From the NCBI GenBank assembly GCA_003231035.1, contig QIHU01000766.1, forward strand, positions 1 through 22,080: DNA of 22,080 bases. The letters run 5' to 3'. The position numbers and the translations under genes were made by a program. Below, piece after piece: positions 15,593 through 21,838 of the stretch. The notes beneath the pieces are model-generated. The model searched no databases and was not told the DNA's origin. It worked only from the letters and a program-made list of their open reading frames with translations. How positions within the stretch are numbered: position 1 is the first letter of the stretch; the number at the start of each line of letters is the position of its first letter. This DNA comes from Acidobacteriota bacterium (GTDB lineage Bacteria > Acidobacteriota > Thermoanaerobaculia > Multivoradales > SZUA-115).

Positions 15593-15653
15593 AAGGTTGC
15601 CCAGGGTCGCGCCGCTGGCTTCAGAGTGATATCCTCGACCCTCTTGACAGAGG

Positions 15654-15690
15654 TTTGTCGTTCTTGAGAGGCAAGCCTCTCCACAGACAA
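15654..15690. promoter_or_regulatory. Nested inverted repeat between the ketoacyl synthase and hydrolase genes
   Basis: GAGAGGC (15666-15672) and GCCTCTC (15675-15681) form a perfect 7-bp dyad with only AA between. It is framed by TTGTC (15655-15659) and GACAA (15686-15690). There is no T-run, so a simple terminator is unlikely. A TTGACA hexamer (15644-15649) stands just upstream without a matching -10. It may be an operator for the downstream hydrolase gene, 142 bp away, or an mRNA processing or stability hairpin. Confidence 0.35.
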
Positions 15691-15831
15691 GTTCGAGTCT
15701 CCGCGGGCGAAAAACAGGGGTTGCATGCTGGCGGTGATTCGGTGGCGAGCGATTCCGAATAGGAACTGATCTCGTGGTTCTTGTTGGCAATCCTTGCTCT
15801 ACTATTGCTCGCCGGAGTGGATGAATAAGGT

Positions 15832-17013
15832 ATGGCCGTTTCGATGATTGCAGCACCCTCGCAGGGCGAGTCTTCGACCTCCCGGAGGCAACGGCTCCTG
15901 GGCTGGGTGCGCGGCGACGAGCCAGGTCCGATGCTCATCGTCATCGGTGGCCTCCACGGTAACGAGCCTTCGGGAGTGGGTGGCGCCGAGCAGGTTCTGG
16001 CGAGCCTGGGCGGAGACACCGAGGCGATTCGTGGCGACTTTGTCGCCATCGTCGGTAACCTGGTGGCGCTGGAACAGTCCTGCCGCTTCCAGATTCGCGA
16101 TCTCAACCGGCGCTGGACCGACGAACGCATCGCCAGCATGCGGGAACGGGCGCTACGCGAGGGGCTGGTGGCGGAAGATCGCGAAGAAGTAGAGCTCTTG
16201 GAGATGATCGAAGAGGCGATCGATGCGGCGCGCGGGCCGATTTTCATCTTGGATCTCCACTCGACTTCGGGCGGAGGTTCGCCCTTCGGAATCATCAGCG
16301 ACACGCTCAAGAGTCGGGACTTTGCTAGCCCGCTGCCGGTGCCGATGGTCTTAGGGCTCGAAGAGGAACTCCAGGGCACGATGCTCACCTACTTCGGAGA
16401 TCGCGGGCTGATCACGCTCGGTTTTGAAAGCGGCCAGCATCAGGATCCCGCCTCGGTCGATCGAGCCGAGGCGGCGGTGTGGATTTGCCTCGATTCGGCC
16501 GGCCTGCTAACCGCCGGGCGTGGGCCGATTTACCAACGATCCCAAGGGCGGCTGGCGGAATCCTCACGCGGCTTGCCGCGCTTCCTCGAGTTGCGCCATC
16601 GCCACCCGGTGGGACTGGGCGATAGTTTCCGCATGGAGCCCGGCTTCGTCAACTTCCAGCGTGTCCACACCGGCCAGCTCCTGGGCCGGGACCGCGGTGG
16701 TGAGTTGCGCAGCCCGGCGGACGGTCGGGTCTTGATGCCGCTCTATCAGGCCCAGGGCGAAGACGGCTTCTTCATCGTTCGCGAGTTCAGCTCTTTTTGG
16801 CTACGCCTCTCGCGAGTGCTGCGCCGGGCCAAGGTCTATCGGATCGTGCATTGGCTGCCGGGGGTCCAGCGACATCCCAGCGAGCCGGACACATACCGGG
16901 TGAATCGTCGGGTGGCTCGGTGGTTCGCGTTGGAGATTTTTCACTTGTTGGGGTTTCGGCGGCATGGGGTGGACGGGGATCGGTTGAAGGTGTCTCGGCG
17001 GGTCAACGACTAG
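15832..17013 (+). CDS. M14-family zinc hydrolase, aspartoacylase/AstE-like
   Basis: A 393-residue protein of the succinylglutamate desuccinylase/aspartoacylase group. Zinc ligands are H42 and E45 in GGLHGNEPSG and H143 in LDLHSTSG. The substrate arginine is in RDLNRRW (89-95) and the catalytic glutamate is E199 in GFESGQH. These enzymes hydrolyse N-acyl amino acids or amides. After about residue 220 there is a further region with LRSPADGRVLMPLYQAQGED, a swivelling beta-barrel-like segment found in several family members, and a basic tail with WLRLSRVLRRAKVYRI. The substrate is not predictable; it could be acyl-amino acid or acyl-peptide turnover. The ATG at 15832 has AAGG four bases upstream. 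The stop codon TAG is already part of the repeat element that follows. Confidence 0.88.
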   Translation: MAVSMIAAPSQGESSTSRRQRLLGWVRGDEPGPMLIVIGGLHGNEPSGVGGAEQVLASLGGDTEAIRGDFVAIVGNLVALEQSCRFQIRDLNRRWTDERIASMRERALREGLVAEDREEVELLEMIEEAIDAARGPIFILDLHSTSGGGSPFGIISDTLKSRDFASPLPVPMVLGLEEELQGTMLTYFGDRGLITLGFESGQHQDPASVDRAEAAVWICLDSAGLLTAGRGPIYQRSQGRLAESSRGLPRFLELRHRHPVGLGDSFRMEPGFVNFQRVHTGQLLGRDRGGELRSPADGRVLMPLYQAQGEDGFFIVREFSSFWLRLSRVLRRAKVYRIVHWLPGVQRHPSEPDTYRVNRRVARWFALEIFHLLGFRRHGVDGDRLKVSRRVND

Positions 17014-17264
17014 GGGGCGAGGTAGACACTCCCGCGCAGTGGCCGGGCGGCTGCGGGCTCGATGTGTGCACTACGTGTCGGCTCGCTCAGGGCGGGCGCG
17101 CAACTCGGGCCTGCGGCCCTCAGACAATCACGCCCGCTTTCCTGCGCGAGCCGATCCGTGCCCTCCCACGGTCCGTGCTCGCAGCCTTAGGCCACTGCGC
17201 AGGAGTGACTACCTCTTAGGTGGGTGTGTTTTCGTCCTCGCGTCTCGCTACGCTCGACTCTCGG
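17014..17264 (+). repeat. Structured intergenic repeat, copy A
   Basis: First of two related elements. Homology begins at the stop codon of the hydrolase gene (TAGGGGGCG). An entry hairpin, CCCG..CAG with CTGCGGG (17031-17057), is followed after 20 nt by a 77-nt core at 17078-17154. The core has stem I TCGGCTCGC (17078-17086) with GCGAGCCGA (17146-17154). Stem II is GCGGGCG (17092-17098) with CGCCCGC (17131-17137). Stem III is GGGCC (17107-17111) with GGCCC (17115-17119). Loop CGCAACTC (17099-17106) and the TCAGACA and TTTCCT strands are identical in copy B. Looser similarity continues to about 17264 (CTTAGG, GGGTGTGT, TCGCTNNGCTCG). Short reading frames here are spurious. The region up to 17392 holds further short dyads, including GTCCGGC (17349-17355) with GCCGGAC (17372-17378), and no gene that I can support. 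Confidence 0.8.
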
Positions 17265-17392
17265 TGCTTCTGTCCGTTATGGACGGCCGTTGGCTCGCCG
17301 CTTCGCGTCTCGGGGCACTACACGGGTGCTGAGCGGAGCGCGCGAGCCGTCCGGCGAGCCCGGCCGTCTAGGCCGGACGCCTTAGGGGTGAA

Positions 17393-17418
17393 AACCGAAA
17401 AACGACGTTTTTTCGGTT
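17393..17418. terminator. Perfect hairpin with A/T tract, possible bidirectional terminator
   Basis: AACCGAAAAA (17393-17402) pairs with the T-tract arm ending TTTTTCGGTT (to 17418) around a 5-6 nt loop. The stem is 10 bp. The A and T tracts lie inside the stem, not after it, so it is not a textbook terminator in either direction. It sits between convergent units and could stop transcription from both sides. Confidence 0.4.
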
Positions 17419-17420
17419 GA

Positions 17421-17443
17421 GGGGACCTCGGCGAGAGGTCCCC
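17421..17443. other. Second perfect hairpin, adjacent to the first
   Basis: GGGGACCTC (17421-17429) pairs perfectly with GAGGTCCCC (17435-17443) around a 5-nt loop, only 2 bp after the previous hairpin. It is followed by an A-rich run rather than a T-run. With its neighbour it forms a double hairpin at the end of the repeat-bearing intergenic region. Confidence 0.6.
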
Positions 17444-17872
17444 ATAAACAAAAGGGTGGGTGGGAGGGCGGCTTGCCGCCCGGGGCGGGCCAGGATCTCT
17501 AGTTGGAGGTTGGAGGTCAGGGGGGATGTCTAGGATCAGTCCGTAGGCGAAACTGTCGTCGATATCCAGGTTGGGATTGATGATTCGGCTTCTGAGATCG
17601 ATGTTACCGTCGAACCGAAAGCTGCCGAAGGGGGTCAGTTCGAAACGTCGTTCTTGGGCTCCGGCGATCGCGGGTAGTAGAAGGAGAGCAAGGCAAGCTA
17701 GTTTACGCATGGTGCAAGAGTCCTCTGAGAAGTGATTTCTCTGTGGGTAGGGCCGTCTTCAGGACAGAGAACTAGGAAAGGTGCGCGCGGCCCCACCGAC
17801 GAATTGGGTGAGTTGACGCTCGAGAATGTTACTATCTCGGCCGCCGCTTTGGCGCTGAATCGGAGAGGAGCC

Positions 17873-18229
17873 ATGGACAAACCCCGCCTCGTTGAAGCCC
17901 GTCGTTTGCCGGAGAGCCGGCGGTTGCGGTTGACGTGGAGCGACGAGCACGTCGCCGAGTACCCCTATGACTACCTGCGCGGCTACTGCCCTTGCGCGAT
18001 GTGCCAGGGCCATTCGGTGGTGGAGATCAAGTTTCATCCGCCTTCGGCGCCGGTGAATCTCGAGAGTCTGGAGCCGGTCGGCAACTATGGCTTGTCGATC
18101 GTCTTCTCAGACGGTCATGGCACCGGGATCTACCGCTTCGATTTCCTACGGCAGATCGACCCGGAGGTCGGGGATCCAGAAGTGGCCGGCCCGGTGGCGG
18201 ACTCCGTCGTGGACGAAGCCGAGAACTGA
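17873..18229 (+). CDS. DUF971 protein (gamma-butyrobetaine hydroxylase-like N-terminal domain)
   Basis: A 118-residue protein consisting of the DUF971 domain. Family marks are LRLTWSDEHVAEYPYDYLRGYCPCAMCQGH (about 20-49, with the Cys-Pro-Cys-x-x-Cys cluster) and then LEPVGNYGLSIVFSDGHGTGIYRFDFLR. The domain is also found at the end of plant HCF101 and at the start of gamma-butyrobetaine hydroxylase, and it has been linked to metal or iron-sulfur handling. Its precise role as a stand-alone protein is not established. The ATG at 17873 with GAGAGGAG upstream is the natural start. The in-frame extension to 17732 has no family match. It converges on mobA with 10 bp between the stops. The C-terminal 20 residues are acidic and variable. 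Confidence 0.9.
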   Translation: MDKPRLVEARRLPESRRLRLTWSDEHVAEYPYDYLRGYCPCAMCQGHSVVEIKFHPPSAPVNLESLEPVGNYGLSIVFSDGHGTGIYRFDFLRQIDPEVGDPEVAGPVADSVVDEAEN

Positions 18230-18239
18230 GAAGGAACGG

Positions 18240-18848
18240 CTAGAGCGTATCGAGGTCTCGCGGCCGATTGACGTTGTGGAATATCTGGCGAGGATCGCCG
18301 AATGGGCTGATCTCTTCGTGGCCGAGTTTGTGGATGGTGAAACCATCTTCCTCCACCAGCCGGTGGAGGGCGAGTTGGCCGGTGGCGACTCGGCGGTGCA
18401 GGGCGGCTAGCGCGGCGGGACGGTAGAGAGCAACCAAGGGTTCGAGGTGGTTGCCAAAGCCGGGCAAAACCCAGTCTTCGCCGTGGGTGGTGAGGTTGGC
18501 CAGCAGGGCCGCCGGAACGTTCGGTAGGTCGCAGGCGAGCACCAGCAAGGTTTGGCCCGGGAAGCGGGCGGCGGCGCCGAGAATGGCGGCCGCTGGGCCG
18601 GCGCCGGGGCCGTCGGCCACCGAGGTGCGCGTGGGCACGTAGCGGCGTTGGGCGTCGGCGATCACCACCTCGCTGCACACCGCGTCCAGTCGGGCGAGGG
18701 CATGGTCGAGCAGCGAGCGGCCGTCGACCTCGATCAACGCCTTGTCCCTCCCCATCCGCCGCGAGCCACCGCCGGCCAGCACAACGCCTATCCAGGCGTC
18801 TCGACCCGTCTTGGGATGGGCGAAGTGCGTGGTACGATCCCGGCGCAT
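18240..18848 (-). CDS. mobA: Molybdenum cofactor guanylyltransferase
   Basis: A 202-residue nucleotidyltransferase that joins GMP to molybdopterin to give the bis- or mono-guanine dinucleotide cofactor. The GTP-binding signature is GVVLAGGGSRRMGRDKALIE (21-40). Further marks are the GPGAGPAAAILGA loop and the metal-binding CDLPNVP. The glycine-rich FGNHLEPLVALY segment and the FHNVNRPRDL end are typical of MobA. The first 17 residues (up to GRDAW) precede the core and are longer than usual. A start further in is possible, but no better start codon with a ribosome site is visible. No other molybdopterin gene lies in the window. It is divergent from the cyclophilin gene, with 48 bp between them. 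Confidence 0.92.
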   Translation of the reverse strand: MRRDRTTHFAHPKTGRDAWIGVVLAGGGSRRMGRDKALIEVDGRSLLDHALARLDAVCSEVVIADAQRRYVPTRTSVADGPGAGPAAAILGAAARFPGQTLLVLACDLPNVPAALLANLTTHGEDWVLPGFGNHLEPLVALYRPAALAALHRRVATGQLALHRLVEEDGFTIHKLGHEEISPFGDPRQIFHNVNRPRDLDTL

Positions 18849-18896
18849 CAGCGGTCCCGCCCCGGACCTTCATCCGTAGTTTTCAGGAGATTTCCC

Positions 18897-19460
18897 ATGA
18901 CATTGAGCGTACCGCTTCTCGTCTTCGCCATGGTAGTCGGTGCCGCCGCCGACGAGGTCGCGAGCAACCCACAAGTCGTATTCCACACCACCAAAGGCGA
19001 CATCGTAATCGAACTATGGCCCGAGAAGGCCCCGAAGACGGTCGAGAACTTTCTCGCCTACGCCAACTCTGGCTTCTTCACGGGCACGATCTTCCACCGT
19101 GTCATGCCTGGGTTCGTCATCCAAGGCGGCGGCTTCACCGCTGACATGAAGCAAAAGCAAACCCAACCCCCGATCCAAAACGAAGCGGACAACGGTCTCG
19201 ACAACAACCGTGGCACTCTCTCGATGGCGAGGCCTCCAGGGGGGCCGAATACCGCGACTTCCCAGTTTTTCATCAACCACAAGGACAACGCGTCACTAAA
19301 TCACCCGCGTGGCGGTGGCTGGGGGTACGCGGTGTTCGCGGAAGTTGCTGAAGGCATGGATGTCGTCGATGCGATCGCCCTTGTGCCTACCGGCAATGTC
19401 GGCGGGCATCAGAACGTGCCGAAGGAGCCGATTGTGGTGGAGAAAGTCACCGTTCGATAG
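18897..19460 (+). CDS. Secreted cyclophilin-type peptidyl-prolyl isomerase
   Basis: A 187-residue cyclophilin with an N-terminal signal peptide (about 1-18, VPLLVFAMVVGAAA), so it probably acts in the periplasm, where it isomerises proline peptide bonds during protein folding. The catalytic arginine and phenylalanine lie in TIFHRVMPGFVIQGG, the substrate-binding QFFINHKDN follows, and YAVFAEVAEGMDVVDAI closes the domain. GTLSMARPPGGPNTATSQFF is the usual family block. The ATG at 18897 has AGGAGA six bases upstream. The open frame from 18552 overlaps mobA and is not used. The stop codon TAG is the first part of repeat copy B, as in the hydrolase gene upstream of copy A. Confidence 0.93.
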   Translation: MTLSVPLLVFAMVVGAAADEVASNPQVVFHTTKGDIVIELWPEKAPKTVENFLAYANSGFFTGTIFHRVMPGFVIQGGGFTADMKQKQTQPPIQNEADNGLDNNRGTLSMARPPGGPNTATSQFFINHKDNASLNHPRGGGWGYAVFAEVAEGMDVVDAIALVPTGNVGGHQNVPKEPIVVEKVTVR

Positions 19461-19707
19461 GGGGGGCGGCTTGGTGTTCCCGCGGCGCTCCCGGGCGCCC
19501 GCGGGGTCGGTTGGTTGCCCTCCGTGTCGGCCCGCTACGGGCGCCCGCGCAACTCGCCCTTCGGGCTCAGACACGCACGGGCGCTTTCCTTCGCGGGCCG
19601 ATCCGTGCACCTTGCTGGGTCTGTGCCCGCTGGCTTAGGTCGCTCCGCGGGACCACCAAGCCTTTTGAGGGTGTGTGGGGCCTCGCGCCTCGCTTTGCTC
19701 GGCTCTT
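19461..19707 (+). repeat. Structured intergenic repeat, copy B
   Basis: Second copy of the element, 2.4 kb from copy A and in the same orientation. It starts at the stop codon of the cyclophilin gene with TAGGGGGGGCGG. The entry hairpin is CCCGCGGCGC with GCGC-C-CGCGGG (19479-19505). After 21 nt comes the 75-nt core (19527-19601). Stem I is TCGGCCCGC (19527-19535) with GCGGGCCGA (19593-19601). Stem II is GCGCCCG (19541-19547) with CGGGCGC (19578-19584). Stem III is GCCC (19556-19559) with GGGC (19563-19566). Each sequence difference from copy A inside stems I and II is matched by a change on the other arm. Similarity fades out near 19707. The convergent unknown gene ends at 19733. Confidence 0.8.
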
Positions 19708-19732
19708 GCTTCGATCTTTGCGGAGCGGGGAG

Positions 19733-20314
19733 CTACTTCTTGGTCTTCACCCGCACCAGCTCCAGCACGTTCCAGAGCAGGTCTAGCTGCTGTTGGCCGA
19801 AGGGGAGGGTGAGGTCTTTCCAGACGTCTCTCGTGGCGGTGAGGAGGTCGTAGAAGTCGAAGGTTTCGCCGCTGGCGTAGACGCGTCGCATGGCGACGAA
19901 GAGGTCTCCGACGTCCCACAGGCCGGGGCGCTTGCCGCGTAGACCATGCCAGCCGGTGCGCAGGGCGTCGATTCTGCGGCGGGCTAGCTCTTGATCCTTG
20001 TAGCGAACGCGGAGTCGGCGGATCTCGGGGAGGAGTTCAAACTCTTCTTCGGGGGGCGCCTTGAGGTTGGTGATGACCTGCCAGTGCTGCGGTAGGAGCT
20101 CGTCCTTACGGATCTGCATCACCAGTCCGTCGAAGGTCTTGAGGGTGCGCTTCTCGAAGAGGGCTCCGAGGATCGGTACTTCCTCGCCGGCGAACCAGCG
20201 GGGTACGTCCTCGGGTTTGGGGAGGGGGCGCGCGGGTGCCTTCTTGCGGACCGGTTTGGCCGTCGGTTTGGCCGCTTCCGGTTGGGCGGAGGTGGGCGTT
20301 TGTGGCTCGCTCAT
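19733..20314 (-). CDS. Hypothetical protein, proline/lysine-rich N terminus
   Basis: I do not recognise this 193-residue protein. From the ATG at 20314 the first 40 residues are low-complexity and probably disordered (Ala, Pro, Lys, Thr; KPVRKKAPARPLPKPED). The remaining 150 residues look like a compact, mostly helical domain: WFAGEEVPILGALFEKRTL, LPEIRRLRVRYKDQELARRR, GLWDVGDLFVAMRRVYASG, and an end with two helices, TATRDVWKDL and QQLDLLWNVLELVRVKTKK. There is no signal peptide or membrane segment, so it is probably cytoplasmic. The longer frame to 20440 overlaps the tRNA gene and is not used. An AAAGG site is about ten bases upstream. It follows the tRNA-Leu gene at the end of the pgk-tpiA-secG run. 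Confidence 0.8.
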   Translation of the reverse strand: MSEPQTPTSAQPEAAKPTAKPVRKKAPARPLPKPEDVPRWFAGEEVPILGALFEKRTLKTFDGLVMQIRKDELLPQHWQVITNLKAPPEEEFELLPEIRRLRVRYKDQELARRRIDALRTGWHGLRGKRPGLWDVGDLFVAMRRVYASGETFDFYDLLTATRDVWKDLTLPFGQQQLDLLWNVLELVRVKTKK

Positions 20315-20398
20315 CGGTGTCGCCTTTCCGGGGTGCTGTTGCTGTCGAGGCTGGTCAGTGGATGGTGACAAGCCCCTAAAGATACATGGTGAAGTACA

Positions 20399-20483
20399 TG
20401 GTGCCGAAGGCCGGACTCGAACCGGCACGGGTTGCCCCACACGGCCCTCAACCGTGCGCGTCTACCAATTCCGCCACTTCGGC
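20399..20483 (-). tRNA. tRNA-Leu (anticodon GAG)
   Basis: The minus strand folds as a class II tRNA. Acceptor GCCGAAG (from 20483) pairs with CTTCGGC, followed by discriminator A and an encoded CCA (20399-20401). The D arm has GGAATTGGTAGAC, as in leucine tRNAs. The anticodon stem CACGG/CCGTG holds loop TTGAGGG, giving anticodon GAG. A variable arm GGG-CAA-CCC and T arm GGTTCGAGTCC follow. It lies 83 bp downstream of secG on the same strand. Confidence 0.97.
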
Positions 20484-20566
20484 GCGGGAATTTTCGAGGG
20501 ACTGATTCTAAATGACTTTCGCGATCCGTGTCGCGTCAGTTCGTCGATTCGTTGTCAGCGCCTCGG

Positions 20567-21022
20567 TCACGAATCGCCGCCGCCCTCTTCGGGTGCGGCG
20601 TCTGGTGTGTCGTTGTCGGTATTTTCCGCGGCGTTGGGGTCGCCTGGCGTCGCGTTGGGGTCCGCGGCGGAGTCGTCCATGGCCTCTTGCGAGGCATCGC
20701 TGGCCGCGTCCGTGGTCTCGTCGACGGCGTCCGCCGCGACCTCGGCCGCCGCCGCCGCCGCGCCGACAATCGACGAGCCTTTGTCAACGTGATCTTGGAG
20801 GATTGCGATCGAGATGGTCGTAGTGATGAAAATGATGAACCCACCCACGGTCAGCTTGTGCAGCAAGGTGGTCGCACTGCGGGCGCCGAACGCCGCTTGC
20901 GTGGAGCCGCCGCCGAACACCGCCAGGTCCGCTCCCTTACCTTGTTGCAGGAGCACCACAAGGATGAGGAACAAGCTGACCAGGACGTGGATCAGGTAGA
21001 TGGAGAAAAGTAGGATCTGCAT
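20567..21022 (-). CDS. secG: Preprotein translocase subunit SecG
   Basis: A 151-residue SecG, the small subunit of the SecYEG channel in the inner membrane. Two membrane segments are visible, at 2-25 (ILLFSIYLIHVLVSLFLILVVLL) and 57-75 (LTVGGFIIFITTTISIAIL). Between them lies the conserved LLQQGKGADLAVFGGGSTQAAFG. Family members are usually 70-110 residues; here a tail of about 70 residues is added, made almost only of Ala, Asp, Glu, Thr, Pro and Asn, and strongly acidic. The ATG has GGAGG eight bases upstream. The gene follows tpiA by 25 bp, in the widespread order pgk-tpiA-secG, and is followed by tRNA-Leu. Confidence 0.95.
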   Translation of the reverse strand: MQILLFSIYLIHVLVSLFLILVVLLQQGKGADLAVFGGGSTQAAFGARSATTLLHKLTVGGFIIFITTTISIAILQDHVDKGSSIVGAAAAAAEVAADAVDETTDAASDASQEAMDDSAADPNATPGDPNAAENTDNDTPDAAPEEGGGDS

Positions 21023-21047
21023 GTTGGAAACCTCCGCGTGGAGCCGT

Positions 21048-21809
21048 TCAAGCCGCGGCTGCGGCCAGACGGATAATAGCTAGGAATTTGTCTGGGTCAA
21101 GGCTAGCGCCACCAATTAGGAAACCGTCGATGTCGGGTTGGGCGATCAAGGCGGCGGCATTTTCGGGTTTGACCGAGCCTCCGTAGAGGATCGACACCCA
21201 GTTCGCCTGCTCGGGGTCGACCAGCTCGGCGAGTCGCTGGCGTAGAAAAGCGTGGACCTCTTGAGCCAATTCAGGGGTGGCGCTGAGGCCACTGCCGATG
21301 GCCCAAACGGGTTCATAGGCGAGCGTAAACTCGCCGAATTCCTGGGAAAAAACCGCGGAAAGCTGTCGCTCCAGGACTTTGAAGGTCTGGCCGGCTTCTC
21401 GTTGAGCGGCGGTTTCTCCGACGCAGATCATCGGCGTGAGGCCGTGTTGCAGGGCCGCTTCCGCTTTGCGGCCCACCAGCGCATCGCTCTCCGCGTGGTC
21501 GGCTCGACGCTCGCTGTGGCCGCACAAAACCCAGGAGCAACCGGCGTCAATCAATTGTGGGCCAGAGACGTCGCCGGTGTGCGCTCCCGAGTCGGCGGGG
21601 TGAAGATCTTGCCCGCCGAGGGAGACTCTCGGGTCGTCGAGCGCCGCCGCCATATCGGTCAGGAGTGGGAAGGAGGGGTAGAGGATGATGCTCGCTTGCG
21701 GCTCTTCGTCGAGATTGGCGAGCAGTTCTTGGCAGAACTCCTGGGCCTCGCGTCGAAGCTTGTGCATCTTCCAGTTTCCGGCCACCACCGGCTGTCGTCG
21801 CATCCTCAT
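21048..21809 (-). CDS. tpiA: Triosephosphate isomerase
   Basis: A 253-residue glycolytic enzyme that interconverts dihydroxyacetone phosphate and glyceraldehyde 3-phosphate. Counting from the chosen start, the catalytic residues are K14 in AGNWKMH, H98 in LCGHSERR and E166 in AYEPVWAIGSG. The phosphate-binding YGGSV and GFLIGGASL are present. The ATG at 21809 is chosen because AAGGAAGGG lies four bases upstream and the family starts a few residues before GNWKM. A second ATG at 21842 overlaps the pgk stop (ATGA) and would add 11 residues; coupling to pgk could make it the real start. An ATG at 21803 is a third option. Confidence 0.96.
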   Translation of the reverse strand: MRMRRQPVVAGNWKMHKLRREAQEFCQELLANLDEEPQASIILYPSFPLLTDMAAALDDPRVSLGGQDLHPADSGAHTGDVSGPQLIDAGCSWVLCGHSERRADHAESDALVGRKAEAALQHGLTPMICVGETAAQREAGQTFKVLERQLSAVFSQEFGEFTLAYEPVWAIGSGLSATPELAQEVHAFLRQRLAELVDPEQANWVSILYGGSVKPENAAALIAQPDIDGFLIGGASLDPDKFLAIIRLAAAAA

Positions 21810-21838
21810 TGGCCCTTCCTTGGGGGTCCGTGGTTCGA

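Larger units (their letters stand above)
17318..17710 (-). pseudogene. Truncated outer-membrane beta-barrel protein
   Basis: The frame starts with a clear signal peptide (MRKLACLALLLLPAIAGAQ, cleavage after about residue 18) and then a first barrel strand pattern: RRFELTPFGSFRFDGNIDL, a variable loop, and DDSFAYGLILDIP. This is the start of the outer-membrane barrel family in which such proteins continue for 150-200 residues. Here recognisable sequence ends at about residue 62 (near 17525). The frame then runs through low-complexity Pro/Arg codons and the double hairpin to a stop at 17318. I read it as an N-terminal remnant of a barrel gene whose rest was lost or replaced. AGAGGA lies about ten bases before the ATG, so the start region is intact. 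A genuine short secreted peptide is less likely but possible. Confidence 0.6.

Noticed and set aside
15784..15798. Possible sigma-54 promoter (TGGCA..TTGCT) before the hydrolase gene
   Set aside because: The GG to GC distance is two bases shorter than the strict sigma-54 spacing.
17039..17420. Plus-strand reading frames of 66-140 codons after the hydrolase gene
   Set aside because: They lie inside repeat copy A, have Arg/Ser/Pro-rich random-looking products, and copy B yields similar nonsense peptides in its frames.
19511..19853. Plus-strand reading frames over repeat copy B
   Set aside because: Same reason. Conservation between the copies follows base pairing, not codons, with length changes in stem III that break the frame.
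20383..20401. Direct repeat TACATGGTG at the tRNA-Leu 3' end as a phage attachment site
   Set aside because: Only nine bases long and separated by three bases. No integrase or island-like content nearby.
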